In this document: positions 25,114-32,253 of the stretch, piece after piece
Layout of the letters: each line of letters begins with the position of its first letter
Position numbering within the stretch: the stretch's first letter is position 1
Source of the DNA: an uncultured Saprospiraceae bacterium
GTDB taxonomy: Bacteria > Bacteroidota > Bacteroidia > Chitinophagales > Saprospiraceae
DNA: 34,496 nucleotides
NCBI GenBank assembly: GCA_938003955.1
Contig: CALKXE010000159.1
Span: forward strand, 1 to 34,496
Reading direction: 5' to 3'
Translations under genes and position numbers: made by a program
Notes under the pieces: generated by a model
The model's database searches: none
The model's input: the letters and a program-made list of their open reading frames with translations, nothing else
What the model was told of the DNA's origin: nothing

Positions 25114-26220
25114 ATGTTCACGAAATTAAAAGTAAACACTTATGAAATGGCGCTTGTCTATAAGGACGGTGCATTGGATCGTGTTCTTCCAATGGGAGAA
25201 TATTGGATCTGGAACAGAAAAGTAGAACGCTATAATATGGCAACTCCTTTCTTACCTTCTATGGATCTTGATTTGTTACTCAAGAATGAAGACTTGGCGG
25301 CAAAATTAGATGTAATCGAAGTGATGGATAATGAAATTGCTATCCAGATGAAAAACGGAAATTTCCATAGAGTATTGACTCCGGGCAGATACGCTTACTG
25401 GAAAAGTGTGATCTCGTATACTTATAAAATGATCGACCTTTCTGATGTGGAAATCAGTGAATCAATCAATCGTAAAGTATTACAAAGAATAGAATTGAGA
25501 GGTTTTGTCCAAACTCATGTTGTGGAGTCATACGAAAAAGGAATGCTCTATGTGGATGGTAAGTATGTGAAAACACTTGATTCTGGAATCTACTATTACT
25601 GGAAAGGCGATAAGGCAGTATCAATGATCAAAGCTGACTTGCGAAAGCAACAAATGGAGATCAGTGGTCAGGAATTATTGACTAAGGATAAAGCTGGTGT
25701 ACGTGTGAATTTCTATGCAACCTATCAAGTGTCTGATATCGTGAAGGCGATGGTGGATACGAAGGATCATTCGAAGCAATTCTACATCTTAATGCAATTA
25801 GGCTTGCGAGAGTATGTAGGTAAATACACATTGGATGAATTGTTGGCTAATAAAGATTCTGCTTCTGAATATGTAACTGCTTATGCAAAGGCGAAAGCCG
25901 AAGACATGGGTGTAGATGTATTGAGTTGCGGTATCAGAGATGTGATCTTGCCAGGTGATGTCCGTGAGATCATGAATCAAGTATTGGTTGCTGAGAAAAG
26001 AGCGCAGGCAAATGTGATCATGCGAAGAGAAGAGACAGCCTCTACTCGTAGCTTGTTGAACACTGCAAAATTGATGGAAGATAATGAGATGCTTTACAAG
26101 CTCAAAGAAATGGAGTATGTAGAAAAGATCGCTGAGAATATCCAAACAATCAGTCTTTCAGGAGGTGGTGATTTGGTAGGACAGTTGAAAGATGTCTTTG
26201 GAACTGCGAAAGCAAAGTAG
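25114..26220 (+). CDS. Slipin-type SPFH/Band 7 protein
   Basis: This 368-residue protein contains the SPFH fold in its middle: GMLYVDGKYVKTLDSGIYYYWKGDKAVSMIKADLRKQQMEISGQELLTKDKAGVRVNFYATYQVSDIVKAM. It continues with a long helix, LREYVGKYTLDELLANKDSASEYVTAYAKAKAEDMGVDVLSCGIRDVILP, and a coiled C-terminus with AEKRAQANVIMRREETASTRSLLNTAKLMEDNE. Two repeats of an N-terminal Y-x-x-G-x-Y/YYW-type subdomain precede it. No transmembrane anchor is visible at either end, unlike membrane stomatins. Slipins recur next to bacterial RNA repair genes such as rtcB (established in comparative genomics). Here one lies downstream of an Rnl/Pnkp pair. ATG 25114 was chosen because the earlier ATG overlaps the inverted repeat. 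Confidence 0.88.
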   Translation: MFTKLKVNTYEMALVYKDGALDRVLPMGEYWIWNRKVERYNMATPFLPSMDLDLLLKNEDLAAKLDVIEVMDNEIAIQMKNGNFHRVLTPGRYAYWKSVISYTYKMIDLSDVEISESINRKVLQRIELRGFVQTHVVESYEKGMLYVDGKYVKTLDSGIYYYWKGDKAVSMIKADLRKQQMEISGQELLTKDKAGVRVNFYATYQVSDIVKAMVDTKDHSKQFYILMQLGLREYVGKYTLDELLANKDSASEYVTAYAKAKAEDMGVDVLSCGIRDVILPGDVREIMNQVLVAEKRAQANVIMRREETASTRSLLNTAKLMEDNEMLYKLKEMEYVEKIAENIQTISLSGGGDLVGQLKDVFGTAKAK

Positions 26221-26226
26221 ATATAG

Positions 26227-26251
26227 CCGTGCTGCCATTTCGGTGGTGCGG
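26227..26251 (+). terminator. Probable terminator after slipin
   Basis: CCGTGCTGCC pairs fully with GGTGGTGCGG, using G-T wobbles, around ATTTC. It starts seven bases after the stop, and T-rich sequence follows. Confidence 0.6.
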
Positions 26252-26415
26252 TTGTATATCAATTACATTTTGTTTTTACCAATTACATTTTTCTTTATTG
26301 ACCGTCATATTCTTGACTATTGGTCATTTTCATTCCATGTATTTCTTTTTCATTTTTTGATTTCCAATACAGTAATTTAATTCTTTTTTTTTTTAAAGAT
26401 GATAAATATTCTATT

Positions 26416-26450
26416 ACGCAAATAGACTGCGTAGTGCGTTCTTATCTTTA
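26416..26450 (+). promoter_or_regulatory. Promoter/operator copy 2, driving the non-coding/micro-ORF region
   Basis: ACGCA (26416-26420), AATAGAC, TGCGT (26428-26432), 11 bases, then TATCTTTA (26443-26450). The half-sites, seven-base spacer with shared AATAG, and 11-base gap match the ligase promoter at 20628-20662. It follows a T-rich tract and has no protein gene directly after it. Confidence 0.7.
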
Positions 26451-26454
26451 TTAT

Positions 26455-26890
26455 ATGATAGAGGGGAGGGGGATTTAGTACCTACTAAAAGCCTGCTTCT
26501 GTCTAATTATTAACCCAATTGAAAGAATTACTTTATGCCAAATTATTCTGTTTCTTAATTACACACGATAAGAGTCTCACCGATTATTCGAGATGAAAAA
26601 GTGACTTGCAGTTCGATAGTTTCGACTGCCCAAAAATAACTTTTTCACTCCTAGATAGCAGTTCTTGCTATTGATCATTTTCAAAAGATTCTTGATTTCT
26701 GATTGAGTTCCTCATGGTTCTCAAAAGCTCTAATTGGCTTGTCAATCCTATTGGCAAGAAGGCCATTCCTATGTCCTTTTCGATAGTCAACCTAGCTTTT
26801 TTCTACTCGTATTTATCCACTCTGCATAGATGGGTCTAGCCCTTACTATGCCAAATTTCAACCAATTTTTTAACAATTAAAATCAAAAAA
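26455..26890 (+). ncRNA. Hairpin-rich candidate non-coding RNA
   Basis: There is no long ORF in either strand that I would call. The strongest structure is an outer stem TGAAAAAGT (26594-26602) / ACTTTTTCA (26639-26647). It encloses GCAGT-T-CGA (26608-26616) / TCG-ACTGC (26622-26629). A second stem is CTTGTCAAT (26738-26746) / ATTGGCAAG (26750-26758) with loop CCT. It starts just after the shared promoter and leads into the first micro-ORF. Confidence 0.5.
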
Positions 26891-26892
26891 AC

Positions 26893-26952
26893 ATGGAAAT
26901 CTTAATCATGCTTATCCTTCAATTGATCATCGACGAAGATAGCGGAATCTAA
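26893..26952 (+). CDS. 19-residue hydrophobic peptide, copy 1
   Basis: The ATG opens MEILIMLILQLIIDEDSGI: a hydrophobic stretch of about 12 residues followed by an acidic tail. A near-identical peptide is encoded 259 bases downstream, and three of the coding differences between them are silent third positions, which argues that both are translated. The A/T-rich leader (TTTTTTAACAATTAAAATC) resembles that of copy 2. It could be a type I toxin-like or leader peptide. No name is known to me. Confidence 0.6.
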   Translation: MEILIMLILQLIIDEDSGI

Positions 26953-26992
26953 TTTTAAGAAATGAGAGACTTAGCCCTTTTTTATTGCTCTT

Positions 26993-27027
26993 GAGTCTAT
27001 GTAATACTAGAGAGGATTATAGGACTC
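26993..27027 (+). other. Stem-loop between the two micro-ORFs
   Basis: GAGTC-TAT (26993-27000) pairs with ATAG-GACTC (27019-27027 region) around a 19-base loop in the interval between the two peptide ORFs. A second promoter-like TAGCCTTTG lies near 27094-27103, upstream of copy 2. Confidence 0.35.
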
Positions 27028-27151
27028 TTAAATCTTTTCAGATCGCTACATGATCTTATTTCTCCGTCCATTGAACGTTCGGGGCAGATGAATATAGCCT
27101 TTGCTGTGTCCATCAGTTAACAATTTTTTTAAAAATTTAAACCAATAAATT

Positions 27152-27211
27152 ATGGAATTATTAATCTTGCTTATTCTTCAATTGATTATCGATGAAGATA
27201 GCAGAATCTAG
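27152..27211 (+). CDS. 19-residue hydrophobic peptide, copy 2
   Basis: MELLILLILQLIIDEDSRI is 16 of 19 identical to copy 1. The changes are I3L, M6L and G18R, and the codons for I8, I12 and D14 differ silently. The hydrophobic core and DEDS tail are kept. Both ORFs are preceded by a similar A/T-rich leader containing TTAACAATTTTTT. A hairpin terminator follows within 10 bases. Short duplicated hydrophobic ORFs recall Ibs-type toxins in architecture only; no sequence relationship is claimed. Confidence 0.6.
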   Translation: MELLILLILQLIIDEDSRI

Positions 27212-27219
27212 CAATAAGA

Positions 27220-27258
27220 AAGGGCTGCAAATTTAAGTTCGTAGCTCTTTTAATTTTT
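27220..27258 (+). terminator. Terminator after micro-ORF 2
   Basis: AAGGGCT (27220-27226) pairs with AGCTCTT (27243-27249), using one G-T pair, then TTAATTTTT. It overlaps the last codons of the convergent minus-strand gene. Confidence 0.6.
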
Positions 27259-28615
27259 CGAGAAACCACTTTTTACCTATCATTTTGTTTTCAAGTTTGA
27301 TAGCCTTTTCTAATTCTTCTAAATTACTTTTATATATCATTTTATTAAAGAAATTAATGCTATTCAAATAGGCTTTGTCCACATCAACAGTAGACTTTTC
27401 TTTATTTCGGTTTATGTAGGATTTAAAAGCATCTATATAATATTTAAAACTTTCAATATCATTTGTGTTGAGTTCATATTGTGATGAGAGTAAGAGCCAT
27501 TTGATTTTTAATTCAAGATGGAAATCTTTAATTTTTTTTGATCTGAGTAAATTAATAGTTTCTTCAAAATTCCCTTTGGTGAAGGCTAAATGTGCATATC
27601 CGTAAGTTTTAATTTGATCCGTTTTTTTGTCTGAAACTAAATGAGAATAGTTATTTATGAAGCTTTCTGCCCAAACGTGATTCCCTGTGTTTGATCCAAC
27701 TTGAATGATCGTTGCATATGAGTTTAATGGTATTATTCTGTTTGGAAACATAATATTGTTTCTTAAACCATAAGTATATATATCGACTAACTCTTGACTT
27801 GCTTTTTCTTCATTATTTAAATTTTTCCATTTTAAAAAAGAGCCCATATATGTTATAGTTGTAAATTCCAATTCAGTTGATAAATTGGCTTTGAATAGTT
27901 CCTTTTTGAGCAAATAATATGAGTCCCAGTCTCTTTTTTCTTTAAGCTTCTTATAAAAGAAAAATAATGTACTTAAATCTTTAATTGAAGACTCATTATT
28001 TATTGATAGATGTTTAAATTTCGAATCCCAAATTTCCCTTAAAACCTTCTCTCTATTATGCATTTCAACTCCCAAATACCCATTTATTGAATCACTAAAG
28101 TTTTCTAAATACTTGCTGCAATTTTCTAACACGACTTTGCTTTCCGAAATACTCGTGGTCATTCTCTTATAATACTCCAAATACTCCACCATAAACTCAT
28201 GATAATATTTCCATAATCCCAGAGGCATTTTTACTCTCTTTTCAGCTGACTTTTTCTTCTTTTTATGAAACTGTTCGGTCAAGCCACGTTTTGCAAAAGC
28301 TTGTAGCAACAATGTATCCTCCATCATAGGATCATCCATAACTTCTGCCCAGATGAAATAAGCTTCTATGTGTTTACACAACTGAGAAATAACATTGGAA
28401 AAAACGATCGGTTTAGTGTTTGGCCTGACTTTACTTCTTAGATATTCGGTGTCCATTTTTTTAGGATCATAACGACTCTTGTGTTTTTTTATATAATCCA
28501 TCACCTTTTGATGATCTGTGTCTTCTCCATATCTAGATTTGGAGAACTTATGATACGTACTCCAATCTTCAGGTCTAAATGCTGTAAGTAGAGCACCAAA
28601 TTTATTTTCTTTCAT
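27233..28615 (-). CDS. Large helical protein of unknown function
   Basis: From ATG 28615 (MKENKFGALLTAFRPEDWSTYHKF) this is a 460-residue, Lys/Glu-rich protein with no signal peptide or membrane segment. It is helical throughout, and its second half looks like degenerate TPR helices (YGYAHLAFTKGNFEETINLLRSKKIKDF, LELKIKWLLLSSQYELNTNDIESFKYYIDAFKSYI). The first third contains LGLWKYYHEFMVEYLEYYKRM. I recall similar lineage-specific families in Saprospiria, but with no known function. An upstream start at 28657 would add a hydrophobic leader that overlaps promoter-like sequence. It converges on the micro-ORF region, and both ends share the terminator. Confidence 0.75.
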   Translation of the reverse strand: MKENKFGALLTAFRPEDWSTYHKFSKSRYGEDTDHQKVMDYIKKHKSRYDPKKMDTEYLRSKVRPNTKPIVFSNVISQLCKHIEAYFIWAEVMDDPMMEDTLLLQAFAKRGLTEQFHKKKKKSAEKRVKMPLGLWKYYHEFMVEYLEYYKRMTTSISESKVVLENCSKYLENFSDSINGYLGVEMHNREKVLREIWDSKFKHLSINNESSIKDLSTLFFFYKKLKEKRDWDSYYLLKKELFKANLSTELEFTTITYMGSFLKWKNLNNEEKASQELVDIYTYGLRNNIMFPNRIIPLNSYATIIQVGSNTGNHVWAESFINNYSHLVSDKKTDQIKTYGYAHLAFTKGNFEETINLLRSKKIKDFHLELKIKWLLLSSQYELNTNDIESFKYYIDAFKSYINRNKEKSTVDVDKAYLNSINFFNKMIYKSNLEELEKAIKLENKMIGKKWFLEKLKELRT

Positions 28616-28742
28616 TATTTGAAATGATTGTGATGTTGTAAATATAGTAATTATCATAAGATGAGATACTTATGATATATTATTGGGAGATATCCATTTA
28701 AAAGTGCTGTTTTTTTAATTAGTTATTAGCTTTTCTCGCTTG

Positions 28743-28970
28743 TACATTTGATCTATACTTTTAAAGCACACTCTAAAAGAAGAGTAAATCACAAATGGAC
28801 TGATTGCATATTCCCCGGCTCACGCACCTATAGAAACAATAAAACTATTTACGTATGTGCTTAATTCTCTAAGGTGAGAGATCTTAATTGGAAACGATAT
28901 CCGATTAAGCAGTAAAACCCAATTGCACGTGGCTGCGTCATTGTAATGATGGCGCAGTCTTTTTTATTTT
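28743..28970 (+). ncRNA. Candidate structured RNA between the helical-protein gene and ygiQ
   Basis: A TACATTTG promoter element (28743-28750) is followed by about 205 bases that end in a clear terminator. The terminator is GGCTGCG-TCATT / AATGA-CGCAGTC with a T tract at 28931-28970. Between them are CTCAC-GCAC...GTGC...GTGAG nested stems (about 28820-28880) and CTTAAT-GGA / TCC-ATTAAG with an ACGATA loop (28883-28909). The length and closed unit would suit a 6S-like RNA, but I see no conserved motif that proves a family. It is not obviously a riboswitch, because the terminator lies about 190 bases before the ygiQ ATG. Confidence 0.5.
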
Positions 28971-29100
28971 ACGTACATGAAGACAGAATATCATCTATTT
29001 CTAAAGAGAAAAATTTTCGCTCATTGAAAAAAGATTTTCGTCAAAATACATATCTAAATATTAAGCAAAAAAGAGCTCAGTAACTTTAGAACAATTGACC

Positions 29101-29108
29101 TATCTTTG
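29101..29108 (+). promoter_or_regulatory. -7 promoter element of ygiQ
   Basis: TATCTTTG, matching TAnnTTTG, lies 55 bases before ATG 29163. The frame stays open upstream through this element, so the N-terminal start at 29106 (TTG within the promoter) is rejected. Confidence 0.6.
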
Positions 29109-29162
29109 CATTCTTATAAGAGCAAAGGTTTTTCCCTTGTTTTGAATCCATTAAATTCTTTT

Positions 29163-31085
29163 ATGTCTGATTTTAGAAAACCTGTAACAGATTGGTTGCC
29201 TATCACTAAAAAAGAGGTAGAGATGCACGGTTGGGGTGAACTCGATGTGATCTTAATCTCAGGTGATGCTTATGTAGATCATCCGGCTTTTGGTACTGCT
29301 GTAATCGCAAGGATAATAGAAAGTGAAGGTTTTAGAATAGCCATCGTGCCTCAACCTAACTGGCAAGATGATTTGAGAGATTTCAAGAAGATGGGAAAAC
29401 CAAGATTGTTCTTCGGTGTAACTTCTGGCTGTATGGATACCATGGTCAATCATTATACGGCGGGAAGAAGGAAGAGATCTACTGATGCATATACACCGGG
29501 TGGAAAAGCGGGCTTCCGTCCAGACTATGCCTGTGTAGCTTATACTAAGATATTAAAAGAACTCTACCCAGATGTGCCAGTTTTACTTGGTGGTATCGAA
29601 GCGAGTTTGAGAAGAGTGACTCATTATGATTACTGGGAAGATAAACTGTGGCCCAATATTTTATCTAAAAGTGGAGCGGATATGCTTGTTTACGGAATGG
29701 GCGAGATGCCACTTCGTGCGATCATGCAATTAGCGGATGTTGGAGTACCATTAGCATCGATGACTCATATACCTCAAACGGCGTTTTTAGTGCCCAGAGG
29801 GGGTGACTTACCAGATGCTGATATGTGGAAAACACTTCAGTTGAACTCTCATGAAAAATGTATGAGAGACAAGGTAGCTTTCGCGGCCAACTTTAAGCAC
29901 GTCGAACAAGAATCAAATAAAACCAAAGCCAATAGATTAACGCAGGATGTTGGAGATCATACATTGGTGATTAATCCTCCGTATCCTCCGATGACGGAGA
30001 AGCAGATCGATACATCATTTGATCTGCCATATACTAGACTACCGCATCCTAAATATCATAAGCGTGGTAAGTTGCCAGCATTTGAGATGATTAAGTTCTC
30101 TATCAATATGCATAGAGGATGTTTTGGTGGATGTAGTTTCTGTACTATCTCTGCGCACCAAGGAAAGTTCGTAAGTAGTAGATCTGAAACATCTATTATG
30201 AAAGAAGTAGATCAGGTGACTAAAATGCCTGATTTTAAAGGTTATATATCTGATATCGGTGGACCATCTGCCAATATGTATAAGATGAAGGGAAAGGTGG
30301 AGTCGATCTGTGATAGATGTGTTGCACCTTCTTGTATTCATCCTGTGGTATGTAGCAATCTTGATACGAGCCATAAGGCAATGACAGATCTTTATAGAAA
30401 AGTGGATTCTCATCCAGAAGTTAAAAAGGCATTTGTAAGTAGTGGTATCAGATATGATTTAGTTACTAAGACTTACAATAAGAATGGTGATGAGGCAGAG
30501 ATGGAAGAATACATGGATCAGCTTGTTAGTCGTCATGTTTCAGGTAGATTAAAGGTAGCGCCAGAACATACTTCTGATGATACATTGAAGATCATGAGAA
30601 AGCCGAGCTTTAAGCATTTTCATGAATTTAAGAAGAACTATGAAAAGGCGAATGAAAAACATGGTCTAAATCAACCGTTAATTCCGTATTTTATATCCAG
30701 TCATCCAGGTTGTGAGGAGAAAGATATGGCGAATCTTGCTGCGGAGACAAAAGATATGGGTTTCCGATTGGAACAGGTGCAGGACTTTACTCCTACTCCT
30801 ATGACAGTGGCAACAATTATCTATTATACAGGAGTACATCCATATACTTTGCGACCTGTTTACACAGCAAAGTCAGCTAAACAAAAGAAAAACCAACACC
30901 TCTATTTTTTCTGGTATAAAAGAGAAAATCACAAACTTATCCGTGAGAAACTTACTAACATGGGACGTGAAGATATGATCGATAAATTAGTTGGCGATCG
31001 TAAGCGAGCAAACAAGAAAGAGATCATCAAAAACCGTAAGGTTGATAGTCGTGGACCTAGAAAAGGTAAAAAGAGGCGAAGTTAA
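29163..31085 (+). CDS. YgiQ family radical SAM protein
   Basis: This protein is about 640 residues from ATG 29163, with the radical SAM CxxxCxxC motif as GCFGGCSFCTI (Cys320, Cys324, Cys327) that ligates a 4Fe-4S cluster. Preceding it is the B12-like N-terminal half (GELDVILISGDAYVDHPAFGTAVIARI, LLGGIEASLRRVTHYDYWEDKLWP). Later blocks include CDRCVAPSCIHPVVCSNLDTSH, KVAPEHTSDDTLKIMRKPS, LIPYFISSHPGCEEKDM and QDFTPTPMTVATIIYYTGVHPYTLRPVY. These segments match UPF0313/YgiQ. The C-terminus is basic (RKVDSRGPRKGKKRRS). The precise chemistry of YgiQ proteins is not established. Length is normal. Confidence 0.93.
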   Translation: MSDFRKPVTDWLPITKKEVEMHGWGELDVILISGDAYVDHPAFGTAVIARIIESEGFRIAIVPQPNWQDDLRDFKKMGKPRLFFGVTSGCMDTMVNHYTAGRRKRSTDAYTPGGKAGFRPDYACVAYTKILKELYPDVPVLLGGIEASLRRVTHYDYWEDKLWPNILSKSGADMLVYGMGEMPLRAIMQLADVGVPLASMTHIPQTAFLVPRGGDLPDADMWKTLQLNSHEKCMRDKVAFAANFKHVEQESNKTKANRLTQDVGDHTLVINPPYPPMTEKQIDTSFDLPYTRLPHPKYHKRGKLPAFEMIKFSINMHRGCFGGCSFCTISAHQGKFVSSRSETSIMKEVDQVTKMPDFKGYISDIGGPSANMYKMKGKVESICDRCVAPSCIHPVVCSNLDTSHKAMTDLYRKVDSHPEVKKAFVSSGIRYDLVTKTYNKNGDEAEMEEYMDQLVSRHVSGRLKVAPEHTSDDTLKIMRKPSFKHFHEFKKNYEKANEKHGLNQPLIPYFISSHPGCEEKDMANLAAETKDMGFRLEQVQDFTPTPMTVATIIYYTGVHPYTLRPVYTAKSAKQKKNQHLYFFWYKRENHKLIREKLTNMGREDMIDKLVGDRKRANKKEIIKNRKVDSRGPRKGKKRRS

Positions 31086-31115
31086 TACTTAGGTGAATCG
31101 CGATAATTATATTCA

Positions 31116-32084
31116 ATGAAGTACACATTAGTGGCTATAATATTGTGTTGTGCAGTATTTGTATCTGCTCAGGAATACGAGATAGTCTATGATACATTAA
31201 TTTACTCTGAAGACTCTGCTTTTGTATTGCTAGATCCTGACTTTGATATTGATGAGGGATATACGTACGAAGTAGTAAGTATTGACTTTCGAGTTAAAAA
31301 TGGAGATACTATTACGAATAAAAACCAATTGAGCAGATTTAGTTTTGTACCTATATCGATTGATAAACAGGGTGTTAGTTTTGATTTATTCTTAGAAGAA
31401 GCTTACTGGGAAAAGATCGTGCTTTACGATTCTATCTATTCTAGTTGGAGCATGGAATCGGTTCCTAATCTTAGGCTAAAATATCTGTATTCCGATAATA
31501 ATTTTAGCGTCGAAAATCATGATGTAATAGGAGACTATATCTATAAATACATCGCAGAGGCAAAGACGTATATAGATGCGGATACCTCGGCTGATAGTTG
31601 GAATCAGGAAATGGCGGATGCGTGTTTGTCCAAATGTCAAGATTCTACTGTGATTCGAAATTGGCTTTCGTTTTCAAATGGAGTATTTACCTTATTTTCC
31701 TACTATTCATTTCTATTTCCTGCGGCAGAGCAATTAAAATATGAAATCAATCAATCAATGGATGATTTTAGCATGAGTACCTACTTCATTGTCAATAAAG
31801 AACAGCAGGATATTGGAGATGAGAAATATTCAATTTTTGAAGATTCAGCGATGGGCAGAAATTCTAGTGATCGTATGTTTGAGAAAATGGTGGAGTCGTT
31901 TTCTCAACTGGATCCCACTTCTAATTCAGAACTTTATAACTCAGAAACAGAAGACGCTACTTATGTCATTGTAAATCCAAAAGATATAATTATTGAAGCC
32001 ACCACCAAATCATGGGATAAGGCTATTTTAAATGGGGTAACCTCTCAGTCAAAGAGTGTATTTACTGTCCGTAGAGTAAAGTGA
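31116..32084 (+). CDS. Secreted protein of unknown function
   Basis: This 322-residue protein has a signal peptide (MKYTLVAIILCCAVFVSAQ) and a long mature part of mixed alpha/beta composition, with no cysteine-based lipobox and no C-terminal T9SS sorting domain. Segments include YEIVYDTLIYSEDSAFVLLDP, a WSMESVPNLRLKYLYSDNNF stretch and ADACLSKCQDS with paired Cys. It lies 30 bases after ygiQ, so may be co-transcribed. I recognise no catalytic motif and do not assign a role. Confidence 0.7.
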   Translation: MKYTLVAIILCCAVFVSAQEYEIVYDTLIYSEDSAFVLLDPDFDIDEGYTYEVVSIDFRVKNGDTITNKNQLSRFSFVPISIDKQGVSFDLFLEEAYWEKIVLYDSIYSSWSMESVPNLRLKYLYSDNNFSVENHDVIGDYIYKYIAEAKTYIDADTSADSWNQEMADACLSKCQDSTVIRNWLSFSNGVFTLFSYYSFLFPAAEQLKYEINQSMDDFSMSTYFIVNKEQQDIGDEKYSIFEDSAMGRNSSDRMFEKMVESFSQLDPTSNSELYNSETEDATYVIVNPKDIIIEATTKSWDKAILNGVTSQSKSVFTVRRVK

Positions 32085-32127
32085 GTATGTGATAAATAAG
32101 CGTTAGATAGTACGCGGAGTGATTTAT

Positions 32128-32243
32128 TGTACAGTCTGGTGTACAATATTTGCATTTAATTGTATAGTATAGTATACATTTATTATGTATTTTGTGTAGT
32201 AGAGTATACGTTTTTAGTTATTTATTGTATATTTGGATATACA
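32128..32243 (+). promoter_or_regulatory. Four 18-bp operators at 32-33 bp intervals before the AAA ATPase gene
   Basis: Four 6-6-6 units begin at 32128 (TGTACA-GTCTGG-TGTACA), 32161 (TGTATA-GTATAG-TATACA), 32193 (TGTGTA-GTAGAG-TATACG) and 32226 (TGTATA-TTTGGA-TATACA). The outer hexamers of units 2 and 4 are inverted; unit 1 is a direct repeat of a palindromic hexamer. The start-to-start distances are 33, 32 and 33 bp, so the copies face the same side of the helix. Confidence 0.8.
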
Positions 32244-32253
32244 ATAATGCATA

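Noticed and set aside
27228..27235. Antisense promoter (TAAATTTG on the minus strand) against micro-ORF 2, suggesting a type I toxin-antitoxin pair
   Set aside because: The -7 box matches, but no -33 TTG is found at the right distance and nothing equivalent lies beside copy 1.
28616..28657. Longer N-terminus (MIITIFTTSQSFQI) of the large helical protein
   Set aside because: It overlaps promoter-like A/T-rich sequence and adds a hydrophobic segment not expected in a soluble helical protein; ATG 28615 is preferred.
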